Under the pieces are notes generated by a model, which ran no database searches, was not told the DNA's origin, and worked only from the letters and a program-made list of their open reading frames with translations. 64,000 nt of DNA from Maniola hyperantus (lineage: Eukaryota; Arthropoda; Insecta; Lepidoptera; Nymphalidae), in the NCBI RefSeq assembly GCF_902806685.2, contig NC_048543.1, positions 4,196,106 through 4,260,105 on the forward strand, written 5' to 3'. Both the position numbers and the translations under genes were made by a program. Positions 47,153 to 59,819 of the stretch are shown here, one piece after another; the stretch's first letter is position 1; every line of letters starts with the position of its first letter.

Positions 47153-47321
47153 TGCCCATTGAAGCGGAGCGTAGCGGGGATGTGTTCAACAGAACAATCA
47201 ACAACATAACAACACCTGACTACGTTTCCATTGAAGCAGAGTGGAGCGTATTCAATAGACCAATCAGGTTATCCTCAGGTTATAGTCTCTGCTTTGCTCC
47301 GCTTCAGTGAAAATGCATTCT
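47153..47321. mobile_element. Palindromic MITE-like element
   Basis: The left end tgcccattgaagcggagcgt and the right end ctttgctccgcttcagtgaa are inverted. It abuts the next element directly. Confidence 0.5.
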
Positions 47322-47612
47322 GTACCCGTAGTACAAGATTTTACGTCTCACCAAACGAAACCAAATTCGAGAGTCGAAATACTTCCGCGTTACAGTAAAA
47401 TGGACCTAAACAGCTTTGAATTGAAGTCAAATATTCAATGCCACTGATTTTAATTTCGCAATGTTTCCGCTTGGAGCGCTGGCTGTAGAAGTGTAGACAA
47501 ACTTGAGCTTTAAAACAAGGCTCTTAAGATCCAGTTTACTGTAACGGGGAAGTATTTCGACTCTCGAATTTTGTTTGGTTTGGTGAGACGTAAAATCTTG
47601 TACTACGGGTAC
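47322..47612. mobile_element. MITE (family G) with about 80-bp inverted repeats
   Basis: Left: gtacccgtagtacaagattt then acgtctcaccaaac. The right, in reverse, reads gtacccgtagtacaagattt then acgtctcaccaaac. The arms extend through cgagagtcgaaatacttcc with few mismatches. The interior is about 120 bp with no open frame of note. Confidence 0.8.
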
Positions 47613-47934
47613 TGAGTGTTGGTTCCTATTCCTATAGTAAAGGTTGTTTATAACGATGATTACAGTACCTAACCCTCATTCCAAACCCCAACCTAGTAAA
47701 AGCGATTTTATTTGATCATGGGACAAGTGCACTTTGCTGATGATTCTGACTCGACTTGTGACATCGGCGTATCCTCAATGGCACGGTGGGGTAGTCCATG
47801 CACGGGTCGTTGAGTCTTCTCCCCGCTCAGTGAGTTGCACTCAATGCACGGCTGTAACTCCTCTTCGCACCTATACAGCTGTATCTAATGAAAACAAAGT
47901 TCAAACACTAAAACCTGATCTATATATCATTATG

Positions 47935-48000
47935 ATCAACCCATCACCGGCTCATTACAGAGCGCGGGTCTCTTCTCAGAGTGAGAAGGGTTTTTGGCCC
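47935..48000 (-). mobile_element. S1 SINE 3' fragment
   Basis: tatgatcaacccatcaccgg and agagtgagaagggtttttgg match the reverse S1 end. Confidence 0.6.
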
Positions 48001-48404
48001 ATCTTGATTGAATTGATACCAAACTCGGTAGATTTTTCTAATCGACAGTATAAATTACCAATTTTCGTAGAAACTCGTTTATGCTTAGATCTGCCTCATC
48101 GTTTAATAAAATTTGTAAAAATGACAAAAATTTGGACCTATTCTGCATCACTGGTACCACTATTCGGAAAGCTCTGGCCAATGAATTCTTTAACGCTCAT
48201 ACCTCAGTTAAATAATTCGTTGGCCAGATCTCGTTTCTCGTTTATTTATTTATTTTATTTTATTACTTTTCCCTGAATTTTCTCTCCCCCAGTCGAGTTT
48301 TTTTGTTATTCTTATGTGTATTCTATCTGTGAAAACTTGTCATTAGCTTTAATCTTCTTCTGTTTTTACCTATTCATTTTTTCATATTAGCTGTAAGTTT
48401 TCCG

Positions 48405-48445
48405 GTTAAATAAAATAAAAATAAAATAAAAATAAAAAATAAAAC
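48405..48445 (+). repeat. A-rich (AAAATAA)n tract
   Basis: aaataaaataaaaataaaat repeated. It may be the tail of an unrecognised retroelement covering about 48010-48445. Confidence 0.5.
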
Positions 48446-49174
48446 GACGTTATGAAAAGTATTTTATTAACCGACTTCAAAAAAGGAGGAGGTTTTCAAT
48501 TCGCCGGAATCTTTTTTATCAAATCAAACTTAGTTGCAGAGTGAACTAGAGTGAGGCAACTCTCGGTTTGATTCTGAATCGACGATATGGCATGGTGACA
48601 TAAAATCATAGAAAATGGGGCTACCTGTTTCAAATGTACCTACCTACTAACATTTGACGTCAGCCAGTGACGTCGAGGCCTCGACGTTTTGTTAGAAGTT
48701 CACTAATACTGTCGTGAACTGAGTTAATAGCCTATGATACAAGGATACATATCTCGGATAGCCTCGTTTATCAAAACCTCGTGAGTAATTGGGTATTTTA
48801 CTATATCAAAAATAAATTATTTCTCAGTGATTATTAAATAGAGGATCTTCCAAAATAAGTAAAATCCACGACTTTTGTTAGGTTTAAGTGTAATAACAAT
48901 TTTAAATAATCGATTAAACTAAAAAAGTACGTCATCACGATGTAACGTCACATTCCAGTATTTCTCGCATACTAAAGCGCGCCTTTTGAAGTTTGATAAA
49001 AAGTCACTGATTTGACTAGTTGTCAAATACCGTATTGTACCTAATGTTGCGGTCGTGAAAATTCACAAAATAGCTGTTATGGGTACAAAATTTTTCCGAC
49101 GGGTGGGAATACAAACCGTTTTCACGAAATTTCTGTTCGCACCCTAAACCGTTGGGTTAGAGACAAAAAAAAAG

Positions 49175-52100
49175 TCAACTACGTACTCGTCCGTCGTCTC
49201 CATAATCAAAGAACTGTTTGGTGGGTATCGCCTGCATTTGCACGTGCAGCTCGAAGCGCTTCGTAGGGTCTGCTACCACAGTGTGGGAGCCGCCACACCA
49301 GCGGCGACAACTAACGTGCCTGGTAACAATAGACCACACAAAACCATTAGGAGTGAAGCCACACGATGCGTTGTGCTGTCGATGCGGAGCCGGAACGATT
49401 TCGTTCCGTCATTCTACACAGAAATTGCTGTATCATGCCACACGATGCGTTACGACGTCATCGTGCAGCTCGCACTGCACGCGCAACGGACATGGAAGCA
49501 AAGAGACGAGGCGGGCAGGGGTGGCGTGTTGCAAAGCCATCTACCGGATCGGCAACGCAGTGGCCGTATGGCACCTAATATTCAAATCCGCTAAGAAAGG
49601 ATTTTTGAAAATTCAACCCCTAAGGTTGTAAAATAGGTGTTTGAAATTTGAGTAGTCCACGCGGACGAAATCGCAGGAATAGGCTAGTGAAGTTATAATT
49701 ACTGACCGAGTTTCTGGTGACCAAGCTCTGACCAGTTCAGAGAAGCAGGGCTCCTTTGACGGCGCGACAGGCGCCTGTCGCAGAGGTGGTAGTCGAGGTG
49801 GAACTCCACTGGTAGCGTCTACGGGGTCCATCTGTGCCGGCTCATGACAACTACCACAAGTTGCATCAACCGCTAATTTGCGCGTGGTCAGAGCAATCTG
49901 GGAATTGAGATCAAGTGTACATCACTATAGTTGGCCATTACGAATGTGCGACATAAATCATTACGATCAAGGGTTGTAAGAATGCCGCAAAAGTCGTTAT
50001 CGATAAAGGAATGCCGTTCGGACGCAGCTAGGTAGTAGACGCAGGTAAAAAGTATGGACGCTTTTTAACCTGGTATCGACTATCGACAAATCCTTTTGTT
50101 GCAGTTACACACAACACCAGAGCGTCGGGTTACAGTTCCATAAGGCCTGTAAGTGCGAGCGAGAGGTCCAATAAAAATGATTTATGACTGCGTTCGCACG
50201 TTCGTAATGGCCCAACTATAGCACAAGCTTTACGTTTAGTTGGAGGGGAAAGGGGATATTCATTAGTCATTACCTCAGGATCTCCAAGCACGGCAGTTAC
50301 GATTTTGATCTTATTGTTCAGGACCTGTAATTGATGCTGTACAGAATCCCGTGCTGTCAGCAGCTCGGCCAAATGTGCCATCTTTTCCTTTCTATTTTTC
50401 ATGTCTCTTATAACCGCCTGGAAAACACGTTGTTGAAATTCTCTAGTCAAATCTATATACATATAGAAAAAGAAAAGCTGACTGACTGACAGCAGCTCGG
50501 CCAAATCTTTTCTTTTGTATTTTTCATGTTTTGTATAACCGCCTGGAAAACACGTTGTTGAAGTTCTCTAGTCAGGAAAAAAATATGACTGACTGACTGA
50601 CTGACTGACTGACTGATCTATCAACGCACAGCTCAAACCACTGGGCCGATCGAACTGGGCATGCAGATAGCTATTATGACGTAGCCATCCGCTAAGAAAG
50701 GATTTTTAAAAATCGACCCTTAAGGGGGTAAAATAGGGGTTTGAAATCTGTGTAGTCCACGCGGAAGAAGTTGCGGGCATAAGCTAGTCTGGTAATATAC
50801 AGAAAAAGTTTTCCTTAAACAGTCATGGCTGACTGCTCCAAGCTGCGACTGCATGACGAATTAAATCTCCATTTTTATACAGGAGACCGATTGAGCAGTC
50901 GCAATTGCTCCTAGCAATTTTGGCAAAACGTTGATCTCACCGCCCCCAAAGCAATATTTCGGTTAAATATTTCAAGGCAATGGTCAAGACGGGAGTCGAA
51001 GTCTGCACGAGCGGCTGCAAAGTCCACATACGATAGCCTTCCAATCAGTGTCGACAGGTCAGCCTGCAAGCATTCAATAAGATATTTATGGACTAGCTGA
51101 TGCCAGCGTGGATTTAGATCTTTTTAGGGTTCCGTACCTTAAAAGGAAAAGAGGAACCCTTATAGAATCACTTTGTTGTCGGTCTGTCAAGAAACCTATA
51201 GGGTACTTTCCGTTGACCTACAATCATAAAATTTGGCAGGAAGGTAGGTCTTGTAGCAGGCATGAGGGGGAAAATCTGAAAACCCTGAATTTTTGGTTAC
51301 ATCACAAGAAAAAAATTAAAATGTGAACAAATATTGCTATTTTCAACTTTCAAAGTTAGATTGCATTATCAAATTGAATATCATATAAAATTATGATTAT
51401 ATTTATGCATCATAGTTTTTGAATTATCGTGAAAATGTCGAAAAATATGCAGTAATAACTTTTTGGTTAAAATAAAATAGAAATGACCACGACAACAGTA
51501 AAACGTCGCAATTGGTTACAACTAATTTATTAATGTAAGAGTTCATAGATTAATTCTGTTTTACCTTGTATTTTAGTCCTTCCAGAACTTCATCGCGATT
51601 TGCTTTTTCTTCTTGTATCATCTTAATATAGTCCATCAAGATCTATATTAGTATAACAGTAAAGTATTATATCTGATTGATTACAAAATAGATGATGCTC
51701 GCGACTGCGTCCGCGCAGATTTAGATTTTAAAAACGCCGTGGGAACTCTTTGATTTTCCGGGATAAAAAGTAGCCTATGTCCTTCCCCGGGATGCATGCT
51801 ATCTCTGTACAAAATTTCGTCAAAACGATTAACGATGGGCCGTGAAAAGGCTAGCAGATAGCCAGACAAACAGGCAGAAAGACAGACAGACATACTTTTG
51901 CATTTATAATATGAGTATGGATTATATTTTTGAGGAATGCATTGAGATAAATTTTACTTGTTGGTTGACCATCTATTTCACCCATTTACCGTTTGCCAAC
52001 AGGTTTTGAACATTTTGCTTTTTGCTTTTGAACCAGGACCCTGGCTTTTGAATGATAGTTTTTGGACGGTTTAAGGTAGGGATATTATTTAGATTCATAC

Positions 52101-55100
52101 TTTTCTTTAGAGTAGGTGAATTTCACGAATGAAATATTTAAATACTAACGCGCATTTGCGATCTTTGCTCTATCTGCGATACCATCAGCCCCTTTATCTC
52201 ATCGGGCATGTTGCTTAGTTCGGCTTCTATCTCTTCGGAGTGTTCCAACAGATTCATTATGGCTACATTTTATAAAAGCAATACATTAATTAATACTATC
52301 CTAGCGTGTATCCTAGTTGCGGCATAATAATTATGTTAAGGTGACTATGGAGATCTTCGTGTTTACACAACTGCCCAAAAAAAGAGTGTTTGTGAGTAAA
52401 GTGTGAGGTAAGCTATGTGAGCTTCTTTGTTTCAACATAACTTCTAATTAATGACATAACAGATTCAGATGTATCGTTAGAATCCTTACAGCATCTCGAG
52501 TGACATTGGCTATAAATTTTTTGAAAAAATAAATATGGTAGTCTTGTTTTTTTATTCTATTATACAAGCCAATCATTACGATCTCACCTGGTATACAATG
52601 GAAGATTTCAAGTAATTAAACGTATCGATGTACCACATCATAAAAAAACAGAAAAAATAATTGTCATGCTTTTTGATGGTAAGTAACGACAATCACACGT
52701 TTATTACCTGTAACTTCAGCATTATTGTTGGCGTCTGCCAGTTGGGCGATGCCACTATTGAGAATTTGGTGCGATTGTGCTATTTGATCTTTAATATTTT
52801 GCAACTGAAAAAATATACCAACTCGTGTAGTTTGTACAACTAATTAAGACTAGTTCAGTGTACCACATCGGATTAAGATATAATAATTTGACGGATGGAC
52901 CAAGCGGTTGTGAATTCAAAACCTGGTCTGGCATCGCCTGGTTTGGTCTAGTCTGACACTCTTTAGGTACTTTTCTATGAAAATTTATGTGAAGGAATCG
53001 CGTAGAACACGGCTGCCTTAGGGAGAATTCTGGGATGGAATGCCATTACCGGATTTATGTTGTAATAACGCATACGTGTCCCTGAATCCAATAGTAATCT
53101 TCGTCCACGAAAAAATAAACTTTTCGTGGTCCCGCATCATCGCACTGTTGCTAGATCTATCTCACCTATACCCCATTCATTAGCATCGTTCAACGCGCTT
53201 TTGGACAATAATGCTCAATGGGACCCATTTAATGATGGGTCTATAATACTGGTTCGGGAGTTACTGAAGTACGCTGAGAGCATTGCATGAATATGTCATT
53301 CAATGTTCTCAGCGTACATATTCAAAATCCTTTGATATTTTATCGTTTTGTATTTTATGTCTTTTTTCTTGTACCTTTATTTGTATTTAATTTTATTATT
53401 AATCATCTAGTTAGTGTAAGTGGCACTGCCGTTCTAATAAGATATAAAATAAATAATAACTGAAAAGGTGTGGCAGACTACCAGTACCAGGCTCTAGGTA
53501 CATGAGCTACACTGGACAGCAAATAAACCGGGCCACCCGCTATCTTAGAACTTGATTAGATTTTCTCACAAAGTATAAAACTTACAATTCTATAATCACT
53601 TACAGAAAGTGTATTCCAAGATGATGATCAAAATGAATCGAAATTTATTGGGATTAATCAATTAATTAAATGTTTACTAAGAATTTTACAAATAAGAGTT
53701 GTTTTCTAGCAGTGTTAATCGTTACTAGTTTTCTTTCTTCTATGAGAGAGAAAGCTTGTACTCATCGGTAGGCTAGTGATGATGATGATGATGAATAAAT
53801 GTTACCCGAATCGTCAGTACAGAGTCAAACCCACTGAACTGATTTGCAAAGTCTTTCAGTAGCACATGCAGAGCTGATATACGACTGTCCAGTTTCTGAG
53901 CTACGTCCAGTTTGTCAGCTATAACAACAAATTAAGTGCATCAGTTAATCTTGCAATGTAAGGATCTATCTAAGCATAAATATAATATTACATAAAATAC
54001 TATAGTTAATTTTGATATTTTCAAGTTCTTACTAGAGAGGAGCATTATTGCTACATTTTAATAATTTTTATTTGGTGAATTTATTACTATTCTATAAAGT
54101 GGTATTTCAATATTCCATTTCTAATGCGCAGTGATGCGAGTGTTCTCGCTCGCGCGTTCTTTGGTGTCAATGAATGTAAACCCACAAAATTGGTAAAGTA
54201 AAGGGGGATTAAATATAATAATTTTTAAACTTTGTGAGATTTAGGTTCATCATTTGCCACGACGTATTTTTGTTTGTTGTTAGAACTTATCATGCGATCA
54301 GTCGGTGGACTTTGAACATATTGGTTGGAAGAAAGATTAGAAGCAACTTCTACACCAGGAAAACTCCATGTATCTGAGATATCCCATAGTATAATTATGC
54401 TTTGTCTTCAATCGAAGAGAAACCAAATACAGAGTACCGTATGTATGTATGTATGAGCTTTACCTATCTGCAGGTTTTATAAAACTCTTTGATTGGATAA
54501 GTACGCGGCTGAAAGTAATGTAGGTACATCAGCCTGTAAAATGACATTTCGGCTTTGTAGAGCGTTGTCCCTGTCACTCATACCTATGTAACGTTTTGTT
54601 CGTCTCAATGACAGAGACAGTGCTCTACAAATTTGGTATCTCGTTCTAAAGGTCGATGTACATTACTTTCGGCCTCGTACTGTAACTTTGAATGCCTCAC
54701 CTACAACCTTGTTGATGTGTGTAGCGGTTGCCGTCGCTTCTGTAACTTTATCTATCATTCTGTCAAAAATTTTTGTAATATCATCCTTCAGGTCTTTTAA
54801 ATACATTCTGAAATAAAGTTTCATATCTATATTATTAGGATCCTAATGTCTTACGATAAAAATATACCAATTGTAGACTTTGTGGCTAATTCCGTTGTGG
54901 ACAATCTCTAAACTAAACTAAAATGACACGTCTAAATCTATTGCTATGCCTTTCATAATGTTGCTTGCGGAAAAGGATAGCATTAGATTTAGACCTGTTA
55001 ATTTAGTTTAGTTCAAGAGATTGTGTACAAGAGAATCGGCTCCATTGACTAACTCTGCTCTCAAAGGTGTATGACATTTGAGAACATTATGGAGAACTCT

Positions 55101-58100
55101 CAAATATGCCAATTACATCAGAATATTTTCCTTCACCGTTAAGTAAGTGATCTTAAAGTGACCTACGTTTTGGACTATGGTGTAAGCCCTACTCATTTTG
55201 ACAGGAGACCCATGCCGATAAAGGTTTGAGATTGGTGATGATGGAGCACATTTTGTAATTGCAGTTGGTTGCTTCAAGGTTATTGTATGAATGAAGAGGT
55301 GTTATCATGGTGTTATCAAATAATACTAACCTCATGTCCGTATGCGTGACACAAGGCACTTTTAGTATACTAGAAAACTTAGAAACTGTAGGAGTCCTAG
55401 AAACCATAGATGTTGCCACGGATGGTTCAGCAGTGATAGAAGGATGCGAGTCCAGGCCACGGGTAAGAGATTGGGTGGCTTGAGATTGGGTGGCTTTAGC
55501 ATCAAGGGCAACTGATTTTTTCTCGACTAGTGGCTGAGATTGGATTGCCTGAAAAATATGTTTCAATTCTAGATTCTTTTAACTATAGGTAGGAATAAAT
55601 TATTGTCAAATAATTGTGTGTTTCCAAACCGCTGAACATAGGTCGTGGGTTCGATTTGATATTCTTTGAGTACGCAATCTATAGTACGCGACAGCTCGAG
55701 ATGGCAAACAGAGAGCCCCCGCACCACCCTATGCGGGAGAGCGCAGGTGACGTGCGGCTGTTTGGGGCGTCCTCCCGCCTCATATCCCGATTTCCATCTC
55801 GACCTGTCGCGTACTGTAGCGGTACCTACACTAAGAAAGGATTTAAAAAATTCTAACGGAATCTAAAAAAACATAAACATGCGGACGAAGTAGCTGCGAA
55901 AATGAAATATCGAAGTTGACACTGAACAAACTTCCTAATAATATAATTCTTACAGAAGGCTCGGTTTCACCCGTTCACTAGAACTGTTATAGATTTTAAA
56001 ATCACCTCTTTTTACCTCATCGAATGAAGGTGGTATTATAGTTTCCACTTGTTCAGCAATGTCTTCTGGTAGCGCGCCACCAGCTACCAGTTGCGTTAGT
56101 ATTTCCACAATCCTAGTCACAGATTGCTCTGCTGACTTCATTTTCTTTTCGACCTGTAATAATTATGTCGGGAACCTTTATAACCCATTAGGTACCTATT
56201 ACCGGTAGATGCGCGAATTATATCTTTCTAGATAATAATTAATTAACAACACCCGTTTCATGTAATGTATGAAGTGTTCTCACGATGCCAGATAATTAAA
56301 ACTTGATCTGAAATATTTTGAATGATGTAATTGTGAACCTTTTTTGCTTTTTTGTCTAGTTAGCTGCTATATTTACTTAAAAACACAAAACGATTATACA
56401 AATTTTCAGCGTTAAGAACAATTATACTTGTATGTTTGAGAATTATAAAAGGCATTATAACCTGGAGAGTTTCCATTGCTTCGGGCAAGGAGACTGTGCC
56501 TTTCATCATATCACTAATCAGCTTCTCATTTCCAAGCGATTGAATTGGCTTGGGAGGTGCCATACTCTTCAGCTCTTCAACAGCCACTTCCAGTAAAGCA
56601 AATTGTGACTTAGCTACGAAGTCGATAGCACTGGAAGACCGTGTCTCTAAAATTTTTTTTTCAAAGGAAATACTTGAAGATAGAAGACCCACAGAAGTTC
56701 TGATAAAAAAATCTGTGTATCAATAATTCTATGTGTGCAAAAATTTAACTGACTGAATCTGTAGCACTCATTGTTTCATTTGTGAAATCAATCAATAGCA
56801 TGAGAGAATTTCAGCCAATCAAAAGTGAGGTGAAATCACTACATTTTCTCAAAATAGGGAATAACGGCAACTTCAATGCGATTGTCGCATTTACACACGA
56901 TTTATACATCGGTTTTAGTGAAAAGTAAAACAACATAAAAATATTTTCTTTCATTGAGAGAGGACAATTTTTCAAGCAGCGTGATAGACTGATGTTGAAG
57001 ATGGCACTTACCAGAACGAGTAGACGATCCTTTTTGAACTAAAAAAATAGAAAATTACACATATTATTATTATTATTTTATTTAAAAATTTTACTGAAAC
57101 GGTTTTAAATCTACTAAAATTTTATAGAAAACATTGTGTATGTTTTAAAATAATCTGAATACGAGAGTAACATGAAAACACTCACTCACGAGAATTTTTT
57201 CATTATCAATTTGTTTTTCTGAAAAACAAAAACTTTTTGTAATAATTTTTGAAAAACTGATAAGATAAATGTCCATTATTGAATACCTAACCTAATTAAT
57301 ATAATTAAACAAAGGAAGAACCTGTTATATCTATGCGACTTGCATCTGAAAGTTTCTTTAGGACCATATTTTCTTCTTTCTGTAAATCATAATAATTTAT
57401 AAAAAAATAATTAACTATACCTTATTGCACCTAAAATGGAAAAAATATGCCACTCACAGGAATATTAAGTTCTTTTCTTTGATATTTTTGATCTCGTTTT
57501 TCTTCTGTGTCAAATTGCTTTATCAGGTTCATTTGTTCTTCTTCTTTTTCGGGTATTTTTTCAGTCTTTCTCAGTTCTTCTATCTCCGTTATCTTTTCGA
57601 TATTCAATATTTCGCTTTCTTTTAGCGACACTCTTTCATCTTCATCTTGCCTGTGTATTTCTTTTGTTTCCTTTTGTGATATTTCCTCAATTTTCTCATG
57701 GTGTCTTTTTTTAACTACTTGTTCTTTTTCTACTATTTCTCGTTCTGTTTGCGAAAGTTTATGCTTCACGTTCTCAACTTTTTCTCCTACTTCCTTTTCT
57801 AAACCTTCTTTTCGAGATTCATTTTCCGAAGTAACTTCACCTTGTGATATTTTTTCAGCCATTTCATACTCATCTATTTCTTCCTGTTCTCTGTCTAGCA
57901 ATATTTTTAGTTCGACCTGTGTCATTTTCTGAAACTCATCTTGCACTCTTTTTTCTATTTGTTCTTTTTCCTCTGCCATTTCCTGCTCTTGTATTTCTTT
58001 TAGTTCTTCCTTTTCTAATTTTTCCATTGTTTCTGCTTTTTCAAATCTTTCTTTTTCTTTTATTTCTACGTCTCTTTTCTTTTGTTTTTGTGAACTCTTG

Positions 58101-58665
58101 CGTTTATGTCTAACAACATCAAAAGATTCAGCTTGAGGTGGACTTTTAGATAAAGATTTTTCCGAGGAAACATCTACAGCAGTCTTTATCTTCGTCTTTT
58201 CTTGTTGAAGTGCGGTTATTCTTATTTCAATTTTTTGTTGCAGTATACGCTGTTGCCTTGCCAAAATCTCAAGGATCAACCGCACGAGTTTGAAATCAAC
58301 TACATTTGCCTGATGAATATTACAATAAAATTAATTGAAAGCAGATAAGTCAGTTACACAAACATAATATTTAATTCCAAGTTGTATAAAATTTCTCATG
58401 ATATTTCCTTCACCGCAAATCGTGTGATCAATTATTGTAAATATTGTAGAACAGCCTACTTGCCAAACCTTCAATCCTCCGTAGTCTACTCCACTGCTTC
58501 AAGCGTTGTAGCGATTATTAGTATTGATTGTTCCCTCACCTCTGGTGGTCCCATCGCCCTGTTGATCAGGTCCTCGATGGTGACCAGTAATGTTGTGTCA
58601 CTCATACTGGGTTCATCTACGACCTTTGGTATCCTTAACTTAGATTTTACATGTCCTTTGGACAT
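49175..58665 (-). CDS. QRICH2/DUF4795-like coiled-coil protein, 17 exons
   Basis: Minus-strand exons: 58665-58540, 58309-57458, 57379-57322, 57218-57186, 57038-57012, 56646-56462, 56153-56016, 55548-55331, 54807-54701, 53918-53806, 52804-52708, 52262-52150, 51642-51565, 51063-50941, 50417-50274, 49897-49707, 49319-49175. The total is 2748 nt and 915 aa. Seen: the N-terminal motif LLVTIEDLINRAMGPPE then ANVVDFKLVRLILEI (26-57), a long Lys/Glu-rich coiled coil (about 60-320), a Ser/Thr-rich linker, helical segments from about 545, and a Cys-containing end (CGSCHEP at 818, CRRWCGGSHTV at 872). The first and last motifs are those of QRICH2-type proteins, which in mammals act in the sperm flagellum. 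That role here is inference. The joins of exons 4-6 are the weak point: only the second of two tandem GTGAGT donors and the acceptor at 56647 keep the frame. Confidence 0.8.
49570..49692 (-). repeat. Dispersed repeat C, 3'-truncated
   Basis: aagaaaggatttttgaaaat, ttgaaatttgagtagtccac, and end ggaataggctag. It starts about 15 bp after the donor of exon 16 of the QRICH2-like gene. Confidence 0.65.
50490..50577 (-). pseudogene. Partial duplicate of an exon with its splice acceptor
   Basis: Minus-strand 50577-50490 repeats the 3' splice region (gacttcaacaacgtgttttccag-like) and the first 60 bp of exon 15 (50417-50358) of the QRICH2-like gene, with a 7-bp loss (GGCACAT) and several changes. It then breaks into a TCAG run. 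The 7-bp loss shifts the frame. It lies upstream of the real exon. Confidence 0.8.
50586..50787 (-). repeat. Dispersed repeat C next to a duplicated exon
   Basis: Sense to the minus-strand gene: head gtagtccacgcggaagaagt, core agctattatgacgtagccat, then seven or so CTGA units leading into the duplicated exon block. Confidence 0.75.
51121..51455 (+). repeat. Dispersed repeat A, truncated
   Basis: It starts tttttagggttccgtacctt and stops near cgtgaaaatgtcgaaaaata. It lies in an intron of the QRICH2-like gene. Confidence 0.75.
51690..51921 (+). repeat. Dispersed repeat B
   Basis: gatgatgctcgcgactgcgt to tttataatatgagtatgga. Confidence 0.75.
53269..53317. repeat. Imperfect hairpin, 22-bp arms
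   Basis: gtacgctgagagcattgcat-ga against the reverse of tcattcaatgttctcagcgtac, with two mismatches. It lies in an intron. Confidence 0.7.
54501..54680. mobile_element. Palindromic MITE E
   Basis: gtacgcggctgaaagtaatg and cattactttcggcctcgtac arms. It ends 20 bp after the donor of exon 9 of the QRICH2-like gene. Confidence 0.75.
54896..55045. mobile_element. MITE-like element (family I)
   Basis: acaatctctaaactaaacta against the reverse of tttagttcaagagattgtgt. Inner pairing of ctatgcctttcataatgt with ggaaaaggatagc. Confidence 0.6.
55069..55160 (-). mobile_element. S1 SINE fragment
   Basis: gagaacattatggagaactc and ttttccttcaccgttaagta are the reverse S1 body. Confidence 0.6.
55682..55816. 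mobile_element. Palindromic MITE D, complete
   Basis: Left arm gtacgcgacagctcgagatg and right arm catctcgacctgtcgcgtac, with a GC-rich centre (gacgtgcggctgtttggggc). Confidence 0.8.
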
Positions 58666-59639
58666 TTTCGTTTTTCTTATTTACTTTTTATCGATTAAAA
58701 ATATAAAAATCCTTAGTTGAAACTTCAAATGCTTTACAATTTTAAAATAATTAAAATTAAATTGATAACACTCAATAGACATTACCAACGACATCAACCA
58801 CAGGTTAAAAAATAGTTAACATTCTGTCTGTCACATTTAGATTTTGACAATACCTACAACACACTGACCTCTACTAATACTAGTACAATGGACTTGCCAT
58901 TGCTGACCCGTTTTTGAAGCAACTTGATTATTGCCATTTAGGCATTGATAGCAGCAGTGAGGGAACAAAATATTAGTGATGAGACAAGAATGCCCGACTT
59001 CTTCGCGATGATACGTTCAGAATAGCTTCCTCTTGGGAGCGACTACGCCACTCTAATAATGAGATTCTACGGACGATGTATGAGCCCTTGGATGTCGCCA
59101 TTTTCCGATATTGGTTGACGCAGCATCGCGGTGCGAAGCGAAATTAAAGATAAAAATATTAGACAGTATAGGTACATTATTGTATTTTTTATCTTTGTTT
59201 TATTTCATACTTTAGAATCTAAATTTTAATTTTATATTTGACCTCTGTAATAATATGGGTACAGTTTGCCTGAAATAAAGAATATTATTATTAGGCGCTT
59301 CGCGTTGGCACAAAGCAAAGCAGAACACACAGGCCAGTATTCTTCTATAAAGAAGGTTTGTTTTAAATTCTATGACCATAATTCTTAGAGAATATTATAT
59401 CCACTTACTTCCATTTAAATAACTATGCATATTTTTGGGCTAGATATACAAATTAATACCAATTATTAAATTTAATTTTTGCTTTCAATCTTCTATACAT
59501 AATATACCTTCAAGGTTAAACGGACTGACTGACATAATAATTATTATTGGTGGATATATTGAGAATTTGTCTTTAGGGGTTGTCTCTACATTGTAGAGTC
59601 TAACGAAGACCTCCGACGATTTTCAGGAGTTCAATCCAA

Positions 59640-59819
59640 ACGAAGCGTTTTAAACGAACGAAGTATTTTAATAAATTGGTTGCTTTACAATAAGCTGATT
59701 CACGAGTCTGGTGACCCAAGAGCTGGGGCTTATTTCGCCCTTGCCATTCAGGGAGGTAATAGCGCCAGTGTATTGGGCACAATGCCCATACATGACAGTT
59801 TGGAGAGCGTAGGTATATA
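59640..59819 (+). mobile_element. LINE ORF2 C-terminal fragment
   Basis: The plus frame ends AYFALAIQGGNSASVLGTMP then IHDSLESVGI and TAA, the C-terminal signature of the LINE clade also seen at 13042-13281. Confidence 0.7.

Noticed and set aside
47734..48276. 180-aa frame
   Set aside because: Runs through an S1 SINE fragment and AT-rich sequence. No coding signature.
49218..49631. Plus-strand frames of 118-137 aa
   Set aside because: They overlap the last intron and last exon of the minus-strand QRICH2-like gene. Shadows of that strand.
56647..56699. Upstream extension of exon 6 of the QRICH2-like gene
   Set aside because: The acceptor at 56700 gives an open frame only in a phase no upstream exon can supply without a stop.
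57507..58113. Plus-strand Ser/Phe-rich frames
   Set aside because: Antisense shadow of the Lys/Glu-rich coiled-coil exon (57458-58309).
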